Shown here: in pieces, positions 16,485 through 25,735 of the stretch
Position numbering within the stretch: position 1 is the first letter of the stretch
How the letters are laid out: each line of letters begins with the position of its first letter
NCBI GenBank assembly: GCA_021838635.1
Contig: JAKCDC010000019.1
Span: 1 to 46,428, forward strand
DNA length: 46,428 nt
DNA from: Pseudomonadota bacterium
GTDB taxonomy: Bacteria; Pseudomonadota; Gammaproteobacteria; Steroidobacterales; Steroidobacteraceae
Direction of reading: 5' to 3'
Notes under the pieces: generated by a model
The model's input: the letters and a program-made list of their open reading frames with translations, nothing else
Databases searched by the model: none
Told to the model about the DNA's origin: nothing
Translations under genes and position numbers: made by a program

Positions 16485-17423
16485 GTGAGCGGGAACGACG
16501 AGGTGCATCGGGACGGTACCGCGCGGGTGCTGTGCGACTGGGGCAGCAGCCGCCTGCGCGCGTTTTTGCTGATCGGGGGCATCGTTGCCGAGCGGCGCGA
16601 CGGCCCGGGGATCGCCGCACTCGGCGCCGAGGCACCGAGCGAGGTGTTGGCGCGTGTGCTCGCGCCGTGGCGAGCGCGCCTGAGGCTCGAGCGAACCGTG
16701 CTGTGCGGCATGGCCGGGTCACGCAACGGACTGGTGGAGGTCCCCTATGTGCGCGCACCGGCCACCCTGGCGCAGTGGCGCGCCGGGGCGGCGACGCTGC
16801 GCGCGGGTGCCGATGCGCTCACGGTACTGGCCGGGATTCAGGCACAGAATTTTCGCGACGTGGCCGACGTGATGCGCGGGGAGGAGACGCAGATCTTCGG
16901 GGCGCTGGCGCTCGAGCCGGCGCTCGCGGCCGGACGGCGCATGCTGGTGCTGCCCGGTACGCACTGCAAGTGGGTCGAGGTGCGCGACGGGCGGATTGCG
17001 CGGCTGCAGACGTATTTCACCGGCGAGCTGTTTGAACTGCTGAGCACCCGCTCCTCGCTGCTGCGGGTCGGCGGCGCCGATGAGCCGGATGAGGACGGCT
17101 TCGAGGTGGGGCTGCGCAACGCGGCGCGCTTCGATCTGGCGGCCAACCTGTTCGAGACTCGCTCCGCGCAGCTGATCGAGGGACGCAGCGCCGGATGGGC
17201 CCGCTCGCTGCTCTCGGGTCTGTTGATCGGCGCCGAAGTGCACAGCATGCGCACCCATTTGCAGGTCTCCGGTTCGCTGCCGACGCTCATCGGCGATCCG
17301 GCACTGACGGCGCGCTATGCGCGCGCGCTGGCGAGCTTTGGCGCTGACGCGCGCGTACTCGACGGCGATTCGTGCGTTCTGGCGGGACTGGGCGCTGCGG
17401 TGGCGGGCCTCACGCAGCGCTGA
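16485..17423 (+). CDS. dgoK: 2-keto-3-deoxy-galactonokinase (DgoK-type)
   Basis: The protein has about 312 residues and belongs to the DgoK family of ASKHA kinases. The N-terminal phosphate loop LCDWGSSRLRAFLL and the later motifs CGMAGSRNG, VLPGTHCKWVEV and YFTGELFELL match. It phosphorylates 2-keto-3-deoxy-galactonate to the 6-phosphate. GTG 16485 is chosen because AGGAG lies six bases upstream; an in-frame GTG at 16464 overlaps the lactonase stop as GTGA and is an alternative. It is the last gene of the rightward operon. No 2-keto-3-deoxy-6-phospho-galactonate aldolase gene follows. Confidence 0.85.
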   Translation: MSGNDEVHRDGTARVLCDWGSSRLRAFLLIGGIVAERRDGPGIAALGAEAPSEVLARVLAPWRARLRLERTVLCGMAGSRNGLVEVPYVRAPATLAQWRAGAATLRAGADALTVLAGIQAQNFRDVADVMRGEETQIFGALALEPALAAGRRMLVLPGTHCKWVEVRDGRIARLQTYFTGELFELLSTRSSLLRVGGADEPDEDGFEVGLRNAARFDLAANLFETRSAQLIEGRSAGWARSLLSGLLIGAEVHSMRTHLQVSGSLPTLIGDPALTARYARALASFGADARVLDGDSCVLAGLGAAVAGLTQR

Positions 17424-17515
17424 GCCGTCGCGCCGAGCACGCTCGCGCGAATGTGCTCCCGTGACGCGGGATGCGTTGCCCGGCGGCCTCAGTCGGTGCC
17501 GGCCGTCATTCGGGC

Positions 17516-17986
17516 TTACAGCCCCAGGTCGCTCAGCCCCGGATGGTCCGCCGGCCGCACCCCGAGCGGCCAGTGATATTTGCGCTGCGCCTCGGTGATC
17601 GGCAGGTCGTTGATGCTGGCGATGCGCCGGCGCATCAGTCCTTGCTCATCGAAGTCCCAGTTCTCGTTGCCGTAAGAGCGAAACCAGGCGCCGCGCGCGT
17701 CATGCCATTCGTACGCGAAGCGCACGGCGATGCGATGCGCGCTGAAGGCCCACAGCTCCTTGATGAGCCGGTAGTCGAGTTCGCTCGCCCATTTGTGCGT
17801 GAGGAACTCGATGATGGCCGGGCGGCCCGTGATGAACTGCGTCCGGTTGCGCCAGTGGCTCTCTGGCGTATAGGCGAGCGACACCCGCTGCGGGTCGCGG
17901 CTGTTCCACGCATCTTCCGCCGCGCGCACCTTGAGGACTGCGCTCTCGCTCGTGAACGGGGGTACGGGCGGACGGCTCTCGGCCAT
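17516..17986 (-). CDS. NTF2-like protein, DUF1348 family
   Basis: The 156-residue protein has the NTF2/SnoaL cone fold of DUF1348: residues 10-35 [40 protein letters not shown], and [21 protein letters not shown] 17986 has GGGAG six to seven bases upstream. It lies 90 bp downstream of the dehydratase gene on the same strand and may be cotranscribed. The family has no firm function. Whether it takes part in sugar-acid breakdown is unknown. Confidence 0.85.
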   Translation of the reverse strand: MAESRPPVPPFTSESAVLKVRAAEDAWNSRDPQRVSLAYTPESHWRNRTQFITGRPAIIEFLTHKWASELDYRLIKELWAFSAHRIAVRFAYEWHDARGAWFRSYGNENWDFDEQGLMRRRIASINDLPITEAQRKYHWPLGVRPADHPGLSDLGL

Positions 17987-18073
17987 GGCGGTCTCCCAAG
18001 GCGAGCCCGCTGCGGGCTCGCACCGGACGGTATGACCCTGCGCCCGGATCGTCAAGCTGGCGCGCCGGGGCGT

Positions 18074-19885
18074 TCAGTGATTGTCGCGCGGCACCCCGAA
18101 TCGGGCCTCGACGCGCTGGAACTGCTCCGCGCCGTTGAGAATCATGCCCTCGCCGAGCTGGGCGACCATGGAGCGCTGGATCTGCTGCCACGGTGTTTGG
18201 GAGGCCGGAAAGTGAAAGCCGCCGGCGGCCTCGAGCGCCGCGCGCCGTGCGGTGAGTTCCTGCGCGTCGATCAGTACGGTCACCGCACGCTTGCGCAGAT
18301 CGATTCGGACTCGATCACCGCTTTTCAGCAACGCCAGTGCACCGCCGGCGGCCGCTTCCGGGGAGGCATTGAGAATCGAGGGTGAACCGGAGGTACCGGA
18401 CTGACGCCCGTCACCGATGCACGGCAGGGCCCTGATGCCCTGTTTGATCAGGTAGTTCGGCGGGCGCATGTTGACCACTTCCGCCGAGCCGGGGTATCCG
18501 ATCGGCCCCGTGCCGCGCATGACCAGCACGGTGCGCACATCGATGCCGAGCGCCGGATCGTCGATGCGCTTGTGGTAGTCCTCCGGTCCGTCGAAGACCA
18601 CGACCGGCCCCTCGAACGCCTCCGGATCCTTCGGATCGCTGAGGTAGCGGTGCCGGAAGTCCTCGGAAATCACGCTCGTCTTCATGATGGCCGAGTCGAA
18701 CAGGTTGCCGCGCATCACGATGAACCCGGCATTGTCCTTCAGCGGCCGATCGATCGTGCGGATGACCTGCGGGTCACTGATGGCGCGACCGCGGCAGTTC
18801 TCCCCGAGCGTGCGGCCGTTGGCCGTCAGCGCCTGTTCACGGATCAGGCCGCGCTGCATCAGCTGGTTGATCACGGCCGGCACGCCGCCGGCGCGGTGGA
18901 AGTCCTCCGCCAAGTACTCCCCGGCCGGCTGCAGGTTCACCAGCAACGGCACATCGTAACCATACGTCTGCCAGTCATCGAGGTTCAGCTGCACGCCCAT
19001 GTGCCGCGCAATCGCCGCCAGGTGGATCGGCGCATTGGTCGAGCCCCCGATGGCGGAACTGACCACGATGGCGTTGAGAAACGCATCGCGCGTCATGATC
19101 GCCGAGGGCCGCAGGTCCTCGTGCACCATCTGCACGATGCGCATACCGGTCTCGTAGGCAATCTGCGCTCGTTCGCGGTGCGGGGCGGGGATTGCGGCCG
19201 AGCCGGGCAACTGCATACCGAGTGCCTCGGCCAGGGAGTTCATCGTGCTCGCCGTGCCCATGACGTTGCAGTAGCCGCTCGAGGAGGTCGAGGCGGTGAC
19301 CCGCTGCATGAAGCCGGCATAGTCGATCTTGCCGGCGGCGAGCAGCTGGCGCGACTCCCAGACGATGGTCCCGGAGCCGACCCGCTTGCCCTCGAACCAG
19401 CCGTTGAGCATCGGGCCGACCGAGAGCGCGATGGCCGGAATGTCGACCGTGGCGGCGGCCATCAGGCAGGCCGGGGTGGTCTTGTCGCAGCCGATGGTCA
19501 GTACGACACCGTCGAGTGGATAGCCGTGCAGCACCTCGACCAGGCCGAGATAGGCAAGGTTGCGGTCCAGTGCGGCGGTGGGCCGGCGGCTGGTCTCCTG
19601 GATCGGGTGGACCGGGAACTCGATCGGCACGCCGCCGGCGGCGCGGATGCCCGCAGCGATACGCTCGGCAAGCACCAGATGGTGGCGATTGCAGGGCGAT
19701 AAGTCCGAGCCGGTCTGCGCGATGCCGATGATGGGCTTGCCGGACTGCAGCTCCTCCAGCGTGAGGCCATAATTGAGGTAGCGCTCGACGTGCAGCGCCG
19801 TCATACCCGGGTCGGCCGGATCGTCGAACCAGGCGCGTGAGCGCAATGTGGGCTTGGAGTTCTGATCCCGTTCCGATCCGCTCAT
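18074..19885 (-). CDS. IlvD/Edd-family sugar-acid dehydratase
   Basis: The 603-residue enzyme carries the iron-sulphur cysteines Cys65 ([10 protein letters not shown]), Cys133 ([11 protein letters not shown]) and Cys206 (SSGYCNVMG). Its length and motifs fit the sugar-acid branch (arabonate, xylonate or galactonate dehydratases) better than the amino-acid enzyme IlvD or phosphogluconate Edd. It would convert an aldonate to its 2-keto-3-deoxy form, supplying the DgoK-type kinase. GGGAC lies six bases before the ATG. It is divergent from the GntR gene, with an AT-rich regulatory gap between. The exact sugar acid cannot be told from sequence. Confidence 0.88.
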   Translation of the reverse strand: MSGSERDQNSKPTLRSRAWFDDPADPGMTALHVERYLNYGLTLEELQSGKPIIGIAQTGSDLSPCNRHHLVLAERIAAGIRAAGGVPIEFPVHPIQETSRRPTAALDRNLAYLGLVEVLHGYPLDGVVLTIGCDKTTPACLMAAATVDIPAIALSVGPMLNGWFEGKRVGSGTIVWESRQLLAAGKIDYAGFMQRVTASTSSSGYCNVMGTASTMNSLAEALGMQLPGSAAIPAPHRERAQIAYETGMRIVQMVHEDLRPSAIMTRDAFLNAIVVSSAIGGSTNAPIHLAAIARHMGVQLNLDDWQTYGYDVPLLVNLQPAGEYLAEDFHRAGGVPAVINQLMQRGLIREQALTANGRTLGENCRGRAISDPQVIRTIDRPLKDNAGFIVMRGNLFDSAIMKTSVISEDFRHRYLSDPKDPEAFEGPVVVFDGPEDYHKRIDDPALGIDVRTVLVMRGTGPIGYPGSAEVVNMRPPNYLIKQGIRALPCIGDGRQSGTSGSPSILNASPEAAAGGALALLKSGDRVRIDLRKRAVTVLIDAQELTARRAALEAAGGFHFPASQTPWQQIQRSMVAQLGEGMILNGAEQFQRVEARFGVPRDNH

Positions 19886-19912
19886 GCGTGTCCCGTTTCC
19901 AATGATGGGCTG

Positions 19913-19937
19913 AGATTAATAATCATATAATATGTCC
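19913..19937. promoter_or_regulatory. AT-rich operator/promoter between dehydratase and GntR genes
   Basis: This AT-rich patch contains the near-perfect palindrome CATATAATATG at 19924-19934, next to ATTAATAAT. It lies between two divergent genes, one a GntR regulator. The pattern AGATTAATAA...ATATG is similar to the patch upstream of the lactonase gene, so it is a candidate GntR operator and -10 region for the dehydratase gene. Confidence 0.45.
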
Positions 19938-20033
19938 GGCGGGAGGCAAACCCCCGTCCGCAGGCCGTAGAGGTCGGCGTGAGGCGGCTATACTGCCGCA
20001 GCCCGAAAATCTGCTGAAGCGAAAGATGTATCC

Positions 20034-20774
20034 GTGGCCCAACCGAGAATCCCGCGCGAACGCAGCTTGACCTATGGCCTGGTGGAGACTCTGGGGCAGT
20101 TAATCGTCACCGGCGCCTTCGCCACGCAGCCGTTCCCCACCGAGGGGGAACTCTCGCGCCAACACGGCACCAGCCGCTCGGTCACGCGCGAAGCGGTGAA
20201 GATGCTCACCGCCAAGGGACTGCTGCGGGCCCGTCCGCGCCAGGGCACGAATGTCACGGTGGAGTCGCAGTGGAACCTGCTTGATCCGGACGTGCTGCGC
20301 TGGCTGCTCGAGCGGAAGTTCTCCTTGCAGCTGCTCGCGGAGTTCACCGAGATGCGACTGGCGATCGAGCCGGCCGCCGCGGCGCTGGCGGCAAGCCGCG
20401 CCGATCGCGAGGCGATCGAACAGATTCGCGCCGGACTTGAGCGCATGCACGCGGCCAGCCAGGGCGATGACGAGCCGGTGGCCGCCGACATCGCCTTCCA
20501 TACCGCGGTGCTCGTCGCCACCGGCAACCGCTTCTTCGCGCAGCTCGACCCGATGATCAACACGGCGCTGCGCATCTCGATCCGCTTCACCAACCGCATC
20601 AAGGGACGGGCAGCGGACATTGCTCAGCACGAGGAAGTGCTCGATGCCATCGTCGCGGGCGACGGCGAGCGCGCGGCGCTGGCGATGCGGGCACTGATCG
20701 GGGAAGTGTTGGAGTTGATTGCGACCGCTCAGGCGCCGCCGGCGGCGCGTCGCGGTGGGCGCAGTAGCGCCTGA
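20034..20774 (+). CDS. GntR-family regulator, FadR/FCD type
   Basis: The 246-residue protein has an N-terminal winged helix (residues 10-75, FPTEGELSRQHGTSRSVTREA and GLLRARPRQGTNV) and an all-helical FCD ligand domain (about 95-225) with the metal-binding histidines expected near AFHTAVLVATGN and AQHEEVLDAI. Proteins of this type usually repress sugar-acid catabolism and respond to the pathway substrate. It is divergent from the dehydratase gene, which supports a role as local regulator. The start is a GTG; no strong ribosome site is visible. Confidence 0.88.
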   Translation: MAQPRIPRERSLTYGLVETLGQLIVTGAFATQPFPTEGELSRQHGTSRSVTREAVKMLTAKGLLRARPRQGTNVTVESQWNLLDPDVLRWLLERKFSLQLLAEFTEMRLAIEPAAAALAASRADREAIEQIRAGLERMHAASQGDDEPVAADIAFHTAVLVATGNRFFAQLDPMINTALRISIRFTNRIKGRAADIAQHEEVLDAIVAGDGERAALAMRALIGEVLELIATAQAPPAARRGGRSSA

Positions 20775-21147
20775 GGCTCCTGGCGGCGGCGCCGTGGACG
20801 CGCCGGTGGAGCGGAAAATTGATTGTTATGACAAATGGTGCGGTCATGCGCGGCGCTCCGGGCCACAATGCGCACCGCTGTCGCACGGTCGGAACGCGGC
20901 GACGGCGCACAGGGCATTCAGGCCTGATTCAGCGCCGATTGCGCACTGTGCAGCACCAGAGGATCCGTCCGGCACTCATCGAAGTGCTGCGGCGGCCGCG
21001 GTGAGCGACGCGGTGCACGCGCCCTGCGCAGTCCTCGGGCCACCGCTGCGCAAGGTCAGCAGCCATGCCCGCGGTCTGCCGGGATCAGATCCGGCGCGAA
21101 GTGCGGCAGGCGGCGCGCCGGTAGGGCAGAGGAGTGATACAGACGAA
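20775..21147. other. Gap between GntR gene and ANTAR gene
   Basis: About 370 bases with no supported gene. A small AT-rich patch holds TTGT-TATG-ACAA at 20823-20834, a possible operator half-palindrome. An in-frame GTG for the ANTAR protein at 21001 means part of the gap could be coding. No RNA structure with the two-hairpin ANTAR target form is obvious. Confidence 0.4.
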
Positions 21148-21822
21148 GTGACCACCCAGCGCGTCAAATCCTGGCGAATCCTCATCACCGCGTGCGACAC
21201 GTCGGTTGCGCAGCGGCTTGCGGATCTGGTGCTTGAGCGCGGGCATCAAGCGGCGGCGCATGCCGATCCGACCGATCTGATGGCCGCGGTGAGCGCCGAG
21301 ACGCCCGATCTGGTGATTCTCTGCGCGGACGGCGGCCGCGAGCCGGATTACGCCCTCGGCGCCACGCTCTCGGGCATGCTCGAGATTCCCTTCATCGTGC
21401 TCGCGGCCGAGTGGAATGAGCGCCGCGCGGCCGACGCGGTGGAACACGGCGCGCTCGCGTTTCTCGCCAGCAGCTATCCGGCACTGGCGCAGTGCGTGCC
21501 GGTGATTCTGGCGTCGCTGCAGCGCTATGCAGAGGCTCGGGAATTGCGCACGCGGCTCGCGCGCATGAGCGAGGCGCTCGAGCGCTCGCGGACCATCAGC
21601 ATGGCCTGCGGGGTGCTGATGGAGCGGTTGCACCTGAGCCGCCAGGAGGCCTTCGAGACGCTGCGTGCGGCGGCGCGCGCGCGGCGCATGCGGTTGCTCG
21701 ACAGCGCCGCGGGAATGCTGACGGCGCTCGAGGCGATCAACGAACTCGCCAGTCTGCCGCGGCGCTCGGTGACCGAGCCGGACTGTGATCGAGTTCGCAG
21801 TCCCGCGGCCAAATCCAGATAA
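21148..21822 (+). CDS. ANTAR-domain response regulator-like protein
   Basis: From GTG 21148 the protein has 224 residues. The N-terminal part (1-120) is a receiver-like fold (RILITACDTS, DLVILCAD) lacking a clear canonical acidic pocket. A helical linker (ARELRTRLARMSEALERS) leads to the ANTAR domain, about residues 145-200, with RTISMACGVLMERLHLSRQEAFETLR. ANTAR domains bind paired RNA hairpins and prevent termination. The usual Lys of the AKG motif is Cys here. The start is uncertain. The Hpt-like/EAL gene follows in the same direction about 400 bp downstream. Confidence 0.8.
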   Translation: MTTQRVKSWRILITACDTSVAQRLADLVLERGHQAAAHADPTDLMAAVSAETPDLVILCADGGREPDYALGATLSGMLEIPFIVLAAEWNERRAADAVEHGALAFLASSYPALAQCVPVILASLQRYAEARELRTRLARMSEALERSRTISMACGVLMERLHLSRQEAFETLRAAARARRMRLLDSAAGMLTALEAINELASLPRRSVTEPDCDRVRSPAAKSR

Positions 21823-22224
21823 CATAAGACACCGGGACGCACCTTATTCCGTGCGTCGCACTGAAGACGCACCCTGCGTCTCTCCCGGCGCCTCCGCTCC
21901 CGCGCCCCCTCTTAACGGGGCCCAGACCCGCCCACTCATTGCGTCCGTGCACCGAGCAGCGCTCGGCGTGCCGATGGTGGAGTGCGTCATCATGAAAAGC
22001 CAACGACTGCGAACCGGTGAGTCCCCGGGCCGCATCGGCGTTCTGTCCTTGCTCGCGGCCGGGCCGAGCCATGTCGCACACGAGCTGCTGCGGCCGGCGC
22101 GCTCGCCGCTGCGCAGCCGCCGAATCGACCCGCGCGCGTGCGGCGCGCCTGTCATCCGCCTGATGGAGCACGTCCTCGGCACTATCGCTCGCGTCGCTCC
22201 TATGCGCGAGCACGGCGGGCCGCA
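21823..22224. other. Gap upstream of the EAL protein gene
   Basis: About 400 bases. An in-frame ATG at 21993 with GGAG upstream could start an Arg-rich frame ending in an overlap with the EAL gene start, but it has no recognisable domain and looks like chance coding in GC-rich DNA. No clear promoter is visible. The segment could be a leader for RNA control by the ANTAR protein, but I see no convincing paired hairpins. Confidence 0.35.
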
Positions 22225-24018
22225 ATGCGCCTGACGGGACTCACCGCGTGGTGTGCGGCCCGCACGCAAGCGCAGCGCACGTTCGCATCGCTCGCGCAGG
22301 GGCTGGAGGCGCTCGCCGAGAACCCCGGCAGCACCTGTCTGGCGCGCGACGCCCGTGCCGCGCGCTCGCAGTTGCATCGCTTGGCGCGTGCGGCGCGCGC
22401 CTCGGGGCTGTTGAGCTTCTCCTCCGTGGTGTTGCGTCTGGCCGAACGGCTTGAGCCGTGCCTGCGGGTCGGGCAGATCGCCCCGCGGGACCGTGCGCTC
22501 GTGCGCCGTCTCGCGGTGCAGTGCAGCCGCTATCTGCAGGATCCAGCGGATGTGCGCGCGGCCGCCGCCATGGTGGAGGCGCTCGCGAGCGGACCGATGC
22601 CCGTGGCCGATCGCGCCGAGCGGGCATACCTGCTGCAAGGGGCGCTCGAGGAGGGCGCCCATCTGCTCGATGCCTGCCGCACATCGTCCGATGCGCCGTC
22701 GCGCCGGGGCAGTGATGCGCTCACCGGACTGCCGGATCGTGCGGCGCTGCAGGCCAGGCTGACGGAGATTCTGGCGGCGGCCGCCTCGGCGCCACGGGCC
22801 GTCGGCGTGTTGTCGATCGGTATCAGCGGCATCGAGGACATCGTCGATTCACTCGGTCAGCAGGTCGGTACCGCGATGCTGGCGCAGGTGGCGCGCGATT
22901 TGATCCACGCCGCTGCGCCTGGGGACACGGTCGGGCGCCTGGGTGCCGATCACTTTGTGCTGGTGCGCACCGGACTTGCGGCGCGCGCACTCACCGATTC
23001 GGCGAGCGCACTCGCGGCGCGCCTCGGGCGCAGCCGCAGGATCGGCCCGCATCTGCTCTCGGTGAGCGCGCGGATCGGTCTGGTCGTGGCCAGCGCACAC
23101 GGTGATGGTGCGCCAGAGCTGCTCGCCAACGCCGATGCGGCGTTGCATGATGCGCGTACCCGCCGGCTCTACAGCACGCAGGTGTTCGCCCCGCACATGC
23201 GCCAGGCGGCGTTGCGCCGGGTCAGTCTCGAGGCGCAACTGCGCGCCGCCCTCGAAGCCGGTCGCTTCGAGCTGCATTACCAGCCGAAGCTCTCGCTCTG
23301 CGCCGAGCGCTTGAGCGGACTCGAGGCGCTGGTGCGCTGGCCCCACGGCCCGCAGGGTGCCGTGGGACCCGCGCAGTTCATTCCGATCGCCGAGGAAAGT
23401 GGTCTGATTATCCCGCTCGGGGTGTGGGTGCTGGAGGAGGCATGCCGGCAGCTGGGACGTTGGCGCAGGGACGCGGTGCTCGACGTTCCGGTCGCCGTCA
23501 ACCTCTCCGCCGTGCAGTTGTGCTCGCGCCAGATGCACGAGCAGATCAGCGCCGCGCTGCGGCGCCACGGCGTTGCCCCGGCGATGCTCGAGGTGGAGAT
23601 CACCGAATCGGCGCTGATGCGCGATGCCGGTGCCGCACTGCGCTGCCTGGGGGAGCTCGGTCGCCTCGGCGTGCGCGTGGCGATCGATGACTTCGGGACC
23701 GGGTATTCGAACCTCAGTCAGCTGATGCGACTGCCACTGGCGGCGCTGAAGATCGACCGCTCCCTGGTGGCGGGCATCGCCACTCGCACGCGTGATGCGG
23801 CGATCCTGCGCGCAATCATCGACATGGCGCGCTCGATCGGGGCGCGGGTGGTCGCCGAAGGCGTGGAACATCCTCGCCAGCGGGACTTACTCGCCGCCGC
23901 CGGCTGCGATGAGTACCAGGGCTTTCTCATCGCCCGGCCGATGGACGCGGCGCGACTGCAGTCCTGGCTCACCCGATACCGCCTCGCTGCCGGTGCCGCC
24001 TCGGCGGGGGTCTCCTGA
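22225..24018 (+). CDS. Hpt-like / degenerate GGDEF / EAL phosphodiesterase
   Basis: The protein has 598 residues. Residues 1-135 are helical and contain SQLHRLARAARASG, which resembles an Hpt phosphotransfer site with His51. A GGDEF fold follows (about 155-310), but its signature is GADHF at 240-244, so cyclase activity is unlikely. The EAL domain (about 335-590) is intact: LEALVRW, NLSAVQL, EITESALM, IDDFGTGYSNL, KIDRSLV and VAEGVEH. It should hydrolyse cyclic di-GMP. It ends only 6 bp from the convergent amidase gene. Input might come through His51; that is inference. Confidence 0.85.
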   Translation: MRLTGLTAWCAARTQAQRTFASLAQGLEALAENPGSTCLARDARAARSQLHRLARAARASGLLSFSSVVLRLAERLEPCLRVGQIAPRDRALVRRLAVQCSRYLQDPADVRAAAAMVEALASGPMPVADRAERAYLLQGALEEGAHLLDACRTSSDAPSRRGSDALTGLPDRAALQARLTEILAAAASAPRAVGVLSIGISGIEDIVDSLGQQVGTAMLAQVARDLIHAAAPGDTVGRLGADHFVLVRTGLAARALTDSASALAARLGRSRRIGPHLLSVSARIGLVVASAHGDGAPELLANADAALHDARTRRLYSTQVFAPHMRQAALRRVSLEAQLRAALEAGRFELHYQPKLSLCAERLSGLEALVRWPHGPQGAVGPAQFIPIAEESGLIIPLGVWVLEEACRQLGRWRRDAVLDVPVAVNLSAVQLCSRQMHEQISAALRRHGVAPAMLEVEITESALMRDAGAALRCLGELGRLGVRVAIDDFGTGYSNLSQLMRLPLAALKIDRSLVAGIATRTRDAAILRAIIDMARSIGARVVAEGVEHPRQRDLLAAAGCDEYQGFLIARPMDAARLQSWLTRYRLAAGAASAGVS

Positions 24019-24024
24019 GGCGAT

Positions 24025-25611
24025 TCAGCCTGCGCAGAGCGGGCGGCCGACCGGGTTGCGGTGCAGCACGTTCGGTGAGTAGGTGGGCGTGCGGAAGGCA
24101 CGCGCCGCGTGCTCGTACGCGTAGGCCAGATCGATCAGGCGCGCCTCGGACCATTTCATCCCGATGAACGACAGTCCCACCGGCAGACCCTGCACCTGGC
24201 CCATCGGCACCGTGATGTAGGGATAGCCGGCCACGGCCGGCAACGTGCTGTCCCCGCCGCCGATGCCGGCATCTCCGTTCACCAGGTCGATGACCGCAGC
24301 CGGATCCTGCGTTGGGGAGATGAGTGCGACGACGTGATGTTCCTTGAGCAGCCGCTCGATGCCCTGCGGTCCGGCGAGGCGCCGGTTGGTCGCGCGGGCG
24401 CGCAGATAGGCCGGATCGTGGAGGCCTTTGGTGCGCTCGGCCGCCAGGAACAGGCTCTGGCCGAACCAGCGCATTTCCTGGCGCGCATGTGTGTCGTCGA
24501 AGGTGATCAGCTCAGCGAGCGTGCGGCTGTGCACGGCGGGCGGGGAGGCGGCGAGGTAGGCCTTCATGTCCGCCTTCAGCTCGGTCATCAGCACCAGGTT
24601 CTCATTCTTCGCCAGCGGCGCGAGGTGTTCGTCATCGACCTTCACCAGCACCGCGCCCTGGGCCTTCAGCAGCGCCAGCGCGTGGCGGAACACCTTCAGG
24701 GTCTTGGGCGTGAAATTCTTCAGCAGGAACTCGGCGATGCCGAGCCGTACTCCCTTGAGGGCCTCGGGATTCAATCCGGCGGCGTAGTCGGTGCGGTGTG
24801 CATTGGCATGCACCGTCGCCGGGTCCTTCGGATCGCTTCCGGCCATGGCCGTCAGCAGCATCGCCGCGTCGCGCACGGTGCGTGCGATCGGGCCGGCGGT
24901 GTCCTGTGACTGGCTGATGGGCACGATGCCGGCGCGCGAGACGAGGCCGACGGTCGGCTTCAGGCCCACCACGCCGTTCATCGAGGACGGGCAGCTGATC
25001 GAGCCATCGGTTTCGGTGCCGATGGCCGCCGCGGCGAGTCCGGCGGCGACCGCGGCTGCCGAGCCCGAACTCGACCCGCAGGCGGTGCGGTCGAGCATGT
25101 AGGGGTTGCGCGTCAGGCCCCCGACCGCGCTCCAGCCGCTGGTCGAGTGAGCCGAACGGATGTTGGCCCACTCCGAGAGGTTGGTGCGTCCGAGGATGAC
25201 TACCCCGGCGCGACGCAGGTTCTGGATCACGGTGGAACTCACCGGGCGCACGTTCTTCGCCAGCGCGAGCGAGCCGGCGGTGGTGGGCAGACCGGCGATG
25301 CCGATGTTGTCCTTGACCAGGATCGGTAGCCCATCGAGAGGCCCGAGCGGGTGGCCGGCCGCACGCCGAGCGTCCGCGGCGCGCGCCTCGGCCATGGCCC
25401 GTGGATTGAGCGCGATGACGGCGTGGATTTTGGGATTGATGCGCGCGATGCGCGCCTCGTAGTCGCGCACCAGGGCCGTCGCAGTGATGCGATGGGCGGC
25501 CAGATCGGCCGAAAGCGCCGCCGCCGAGGTGCAGCTGAGATTGACCGCCAGGGCGCACGTGCACGCCAGGCAGGACAGTGCACCGATTCCCATCGCAATG
25601 ATTGCGCGCAT
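24025..25611 (-). CDS. Secreted amidase, amidase signature family
   Basis: The 528-residue protein starts with a Sec-type signal (about residues 1-23, [15 protein letters not shown]). The amidase-signature Ser-cisSer-Lys triad is visible: Lys in ILVKDNIGI, then [14 protein letters not shown] and [21 protein letters not shown] and [10 protein letters not shown] near the C terminus complete the family pattern. It hydrolyses amides in the periplasm or outside; the substrate is unknown. ATG 25611 is chosen by a GGGGGAG motif seven bases upstream and the signal peptide. It is divergent from the aminotransferase gene across 124 bp. Confidence 0.88.
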   Translation of the reverse strand: MRAIIAMGIGALSCLACTCALAVNLSCTSAAALSADLAAHRITATALVRDYEARIARINPKIHAVIALNPRAMAEARAADARRAAGHPLGPLDGLPILVKDNIGIAGLPTTAGSLALAKNVRPVSSTVIQNLRRAGVVILGRTNLSEWANIRSAHSTSGWSAVGGLTRNPYMLDRTACGSSSGSAAAVAAGLAAAAIGTETDGSISCPSSMNGVVGLKPTVGLVSRAGIVPISQSQDTAGPIARTVRDAAMLLTAMAGSDPKDPATVHANAHRTDYAAGLNPEALKGVRLGIAEFLLKNFTPKTLKVFRHALALLKAQGAVLVKVDDEHLAPLAKNENLVLMTELKADMKAYLAASPPAVHSRTLAELITFDDTHARQEMRWFGQSLFLAAERTKGLHDPAYLRARATNRRLAGPQGIERLLKEHHVVALISPTQDPAAVIDLVNGDAGIGGGDSTLPAVAGYPYITVPMGQVQGLPVGLSFIGMKWSEARLIDLAYAYEHAARAFRTPTYSPNVLHRNPVGRPLCAG

Positions 25612-25722
25612 GCCGACTCCCCCGGAATGACGATGGGCAGCACTGTATCGGGCCATCCGTCTGCACCGCAAGCTCGGCTGAAAAACGCGGTGCGCCGGGA
25701 TCCGCATCGCAGGTCCATTGGT

Positions 25723-25728
25723 TATAGT
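25723..25728 (+). promoter_or_regulatory. -10 element placing the aminotransferase start at the 5' end of its mRNA
   Basis: TATAGT ends seven bases before the ATG at 25736. A transcript starting at the normal distance would begin at or next to the start codon, giving a leaderless message. No ribosome site is present upstream of either ATG (25730 or 25736). The -35 is weak. Confidence 0.4.
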
Positions 25729-25735
25729 GATGCGC

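Noticed and set aside
18572-19702. 376-codon + strand frame
   Set aside because: Antisense to the IlvD/Edd dehydratase, which has full family motifs.
21785-22234. 149-codon frame between the ANTAR and EAL genes
   Set aside because: Arg/Pro-rich with no domain; a fair ribosome site before the internal ATG at 21993 is not enough.
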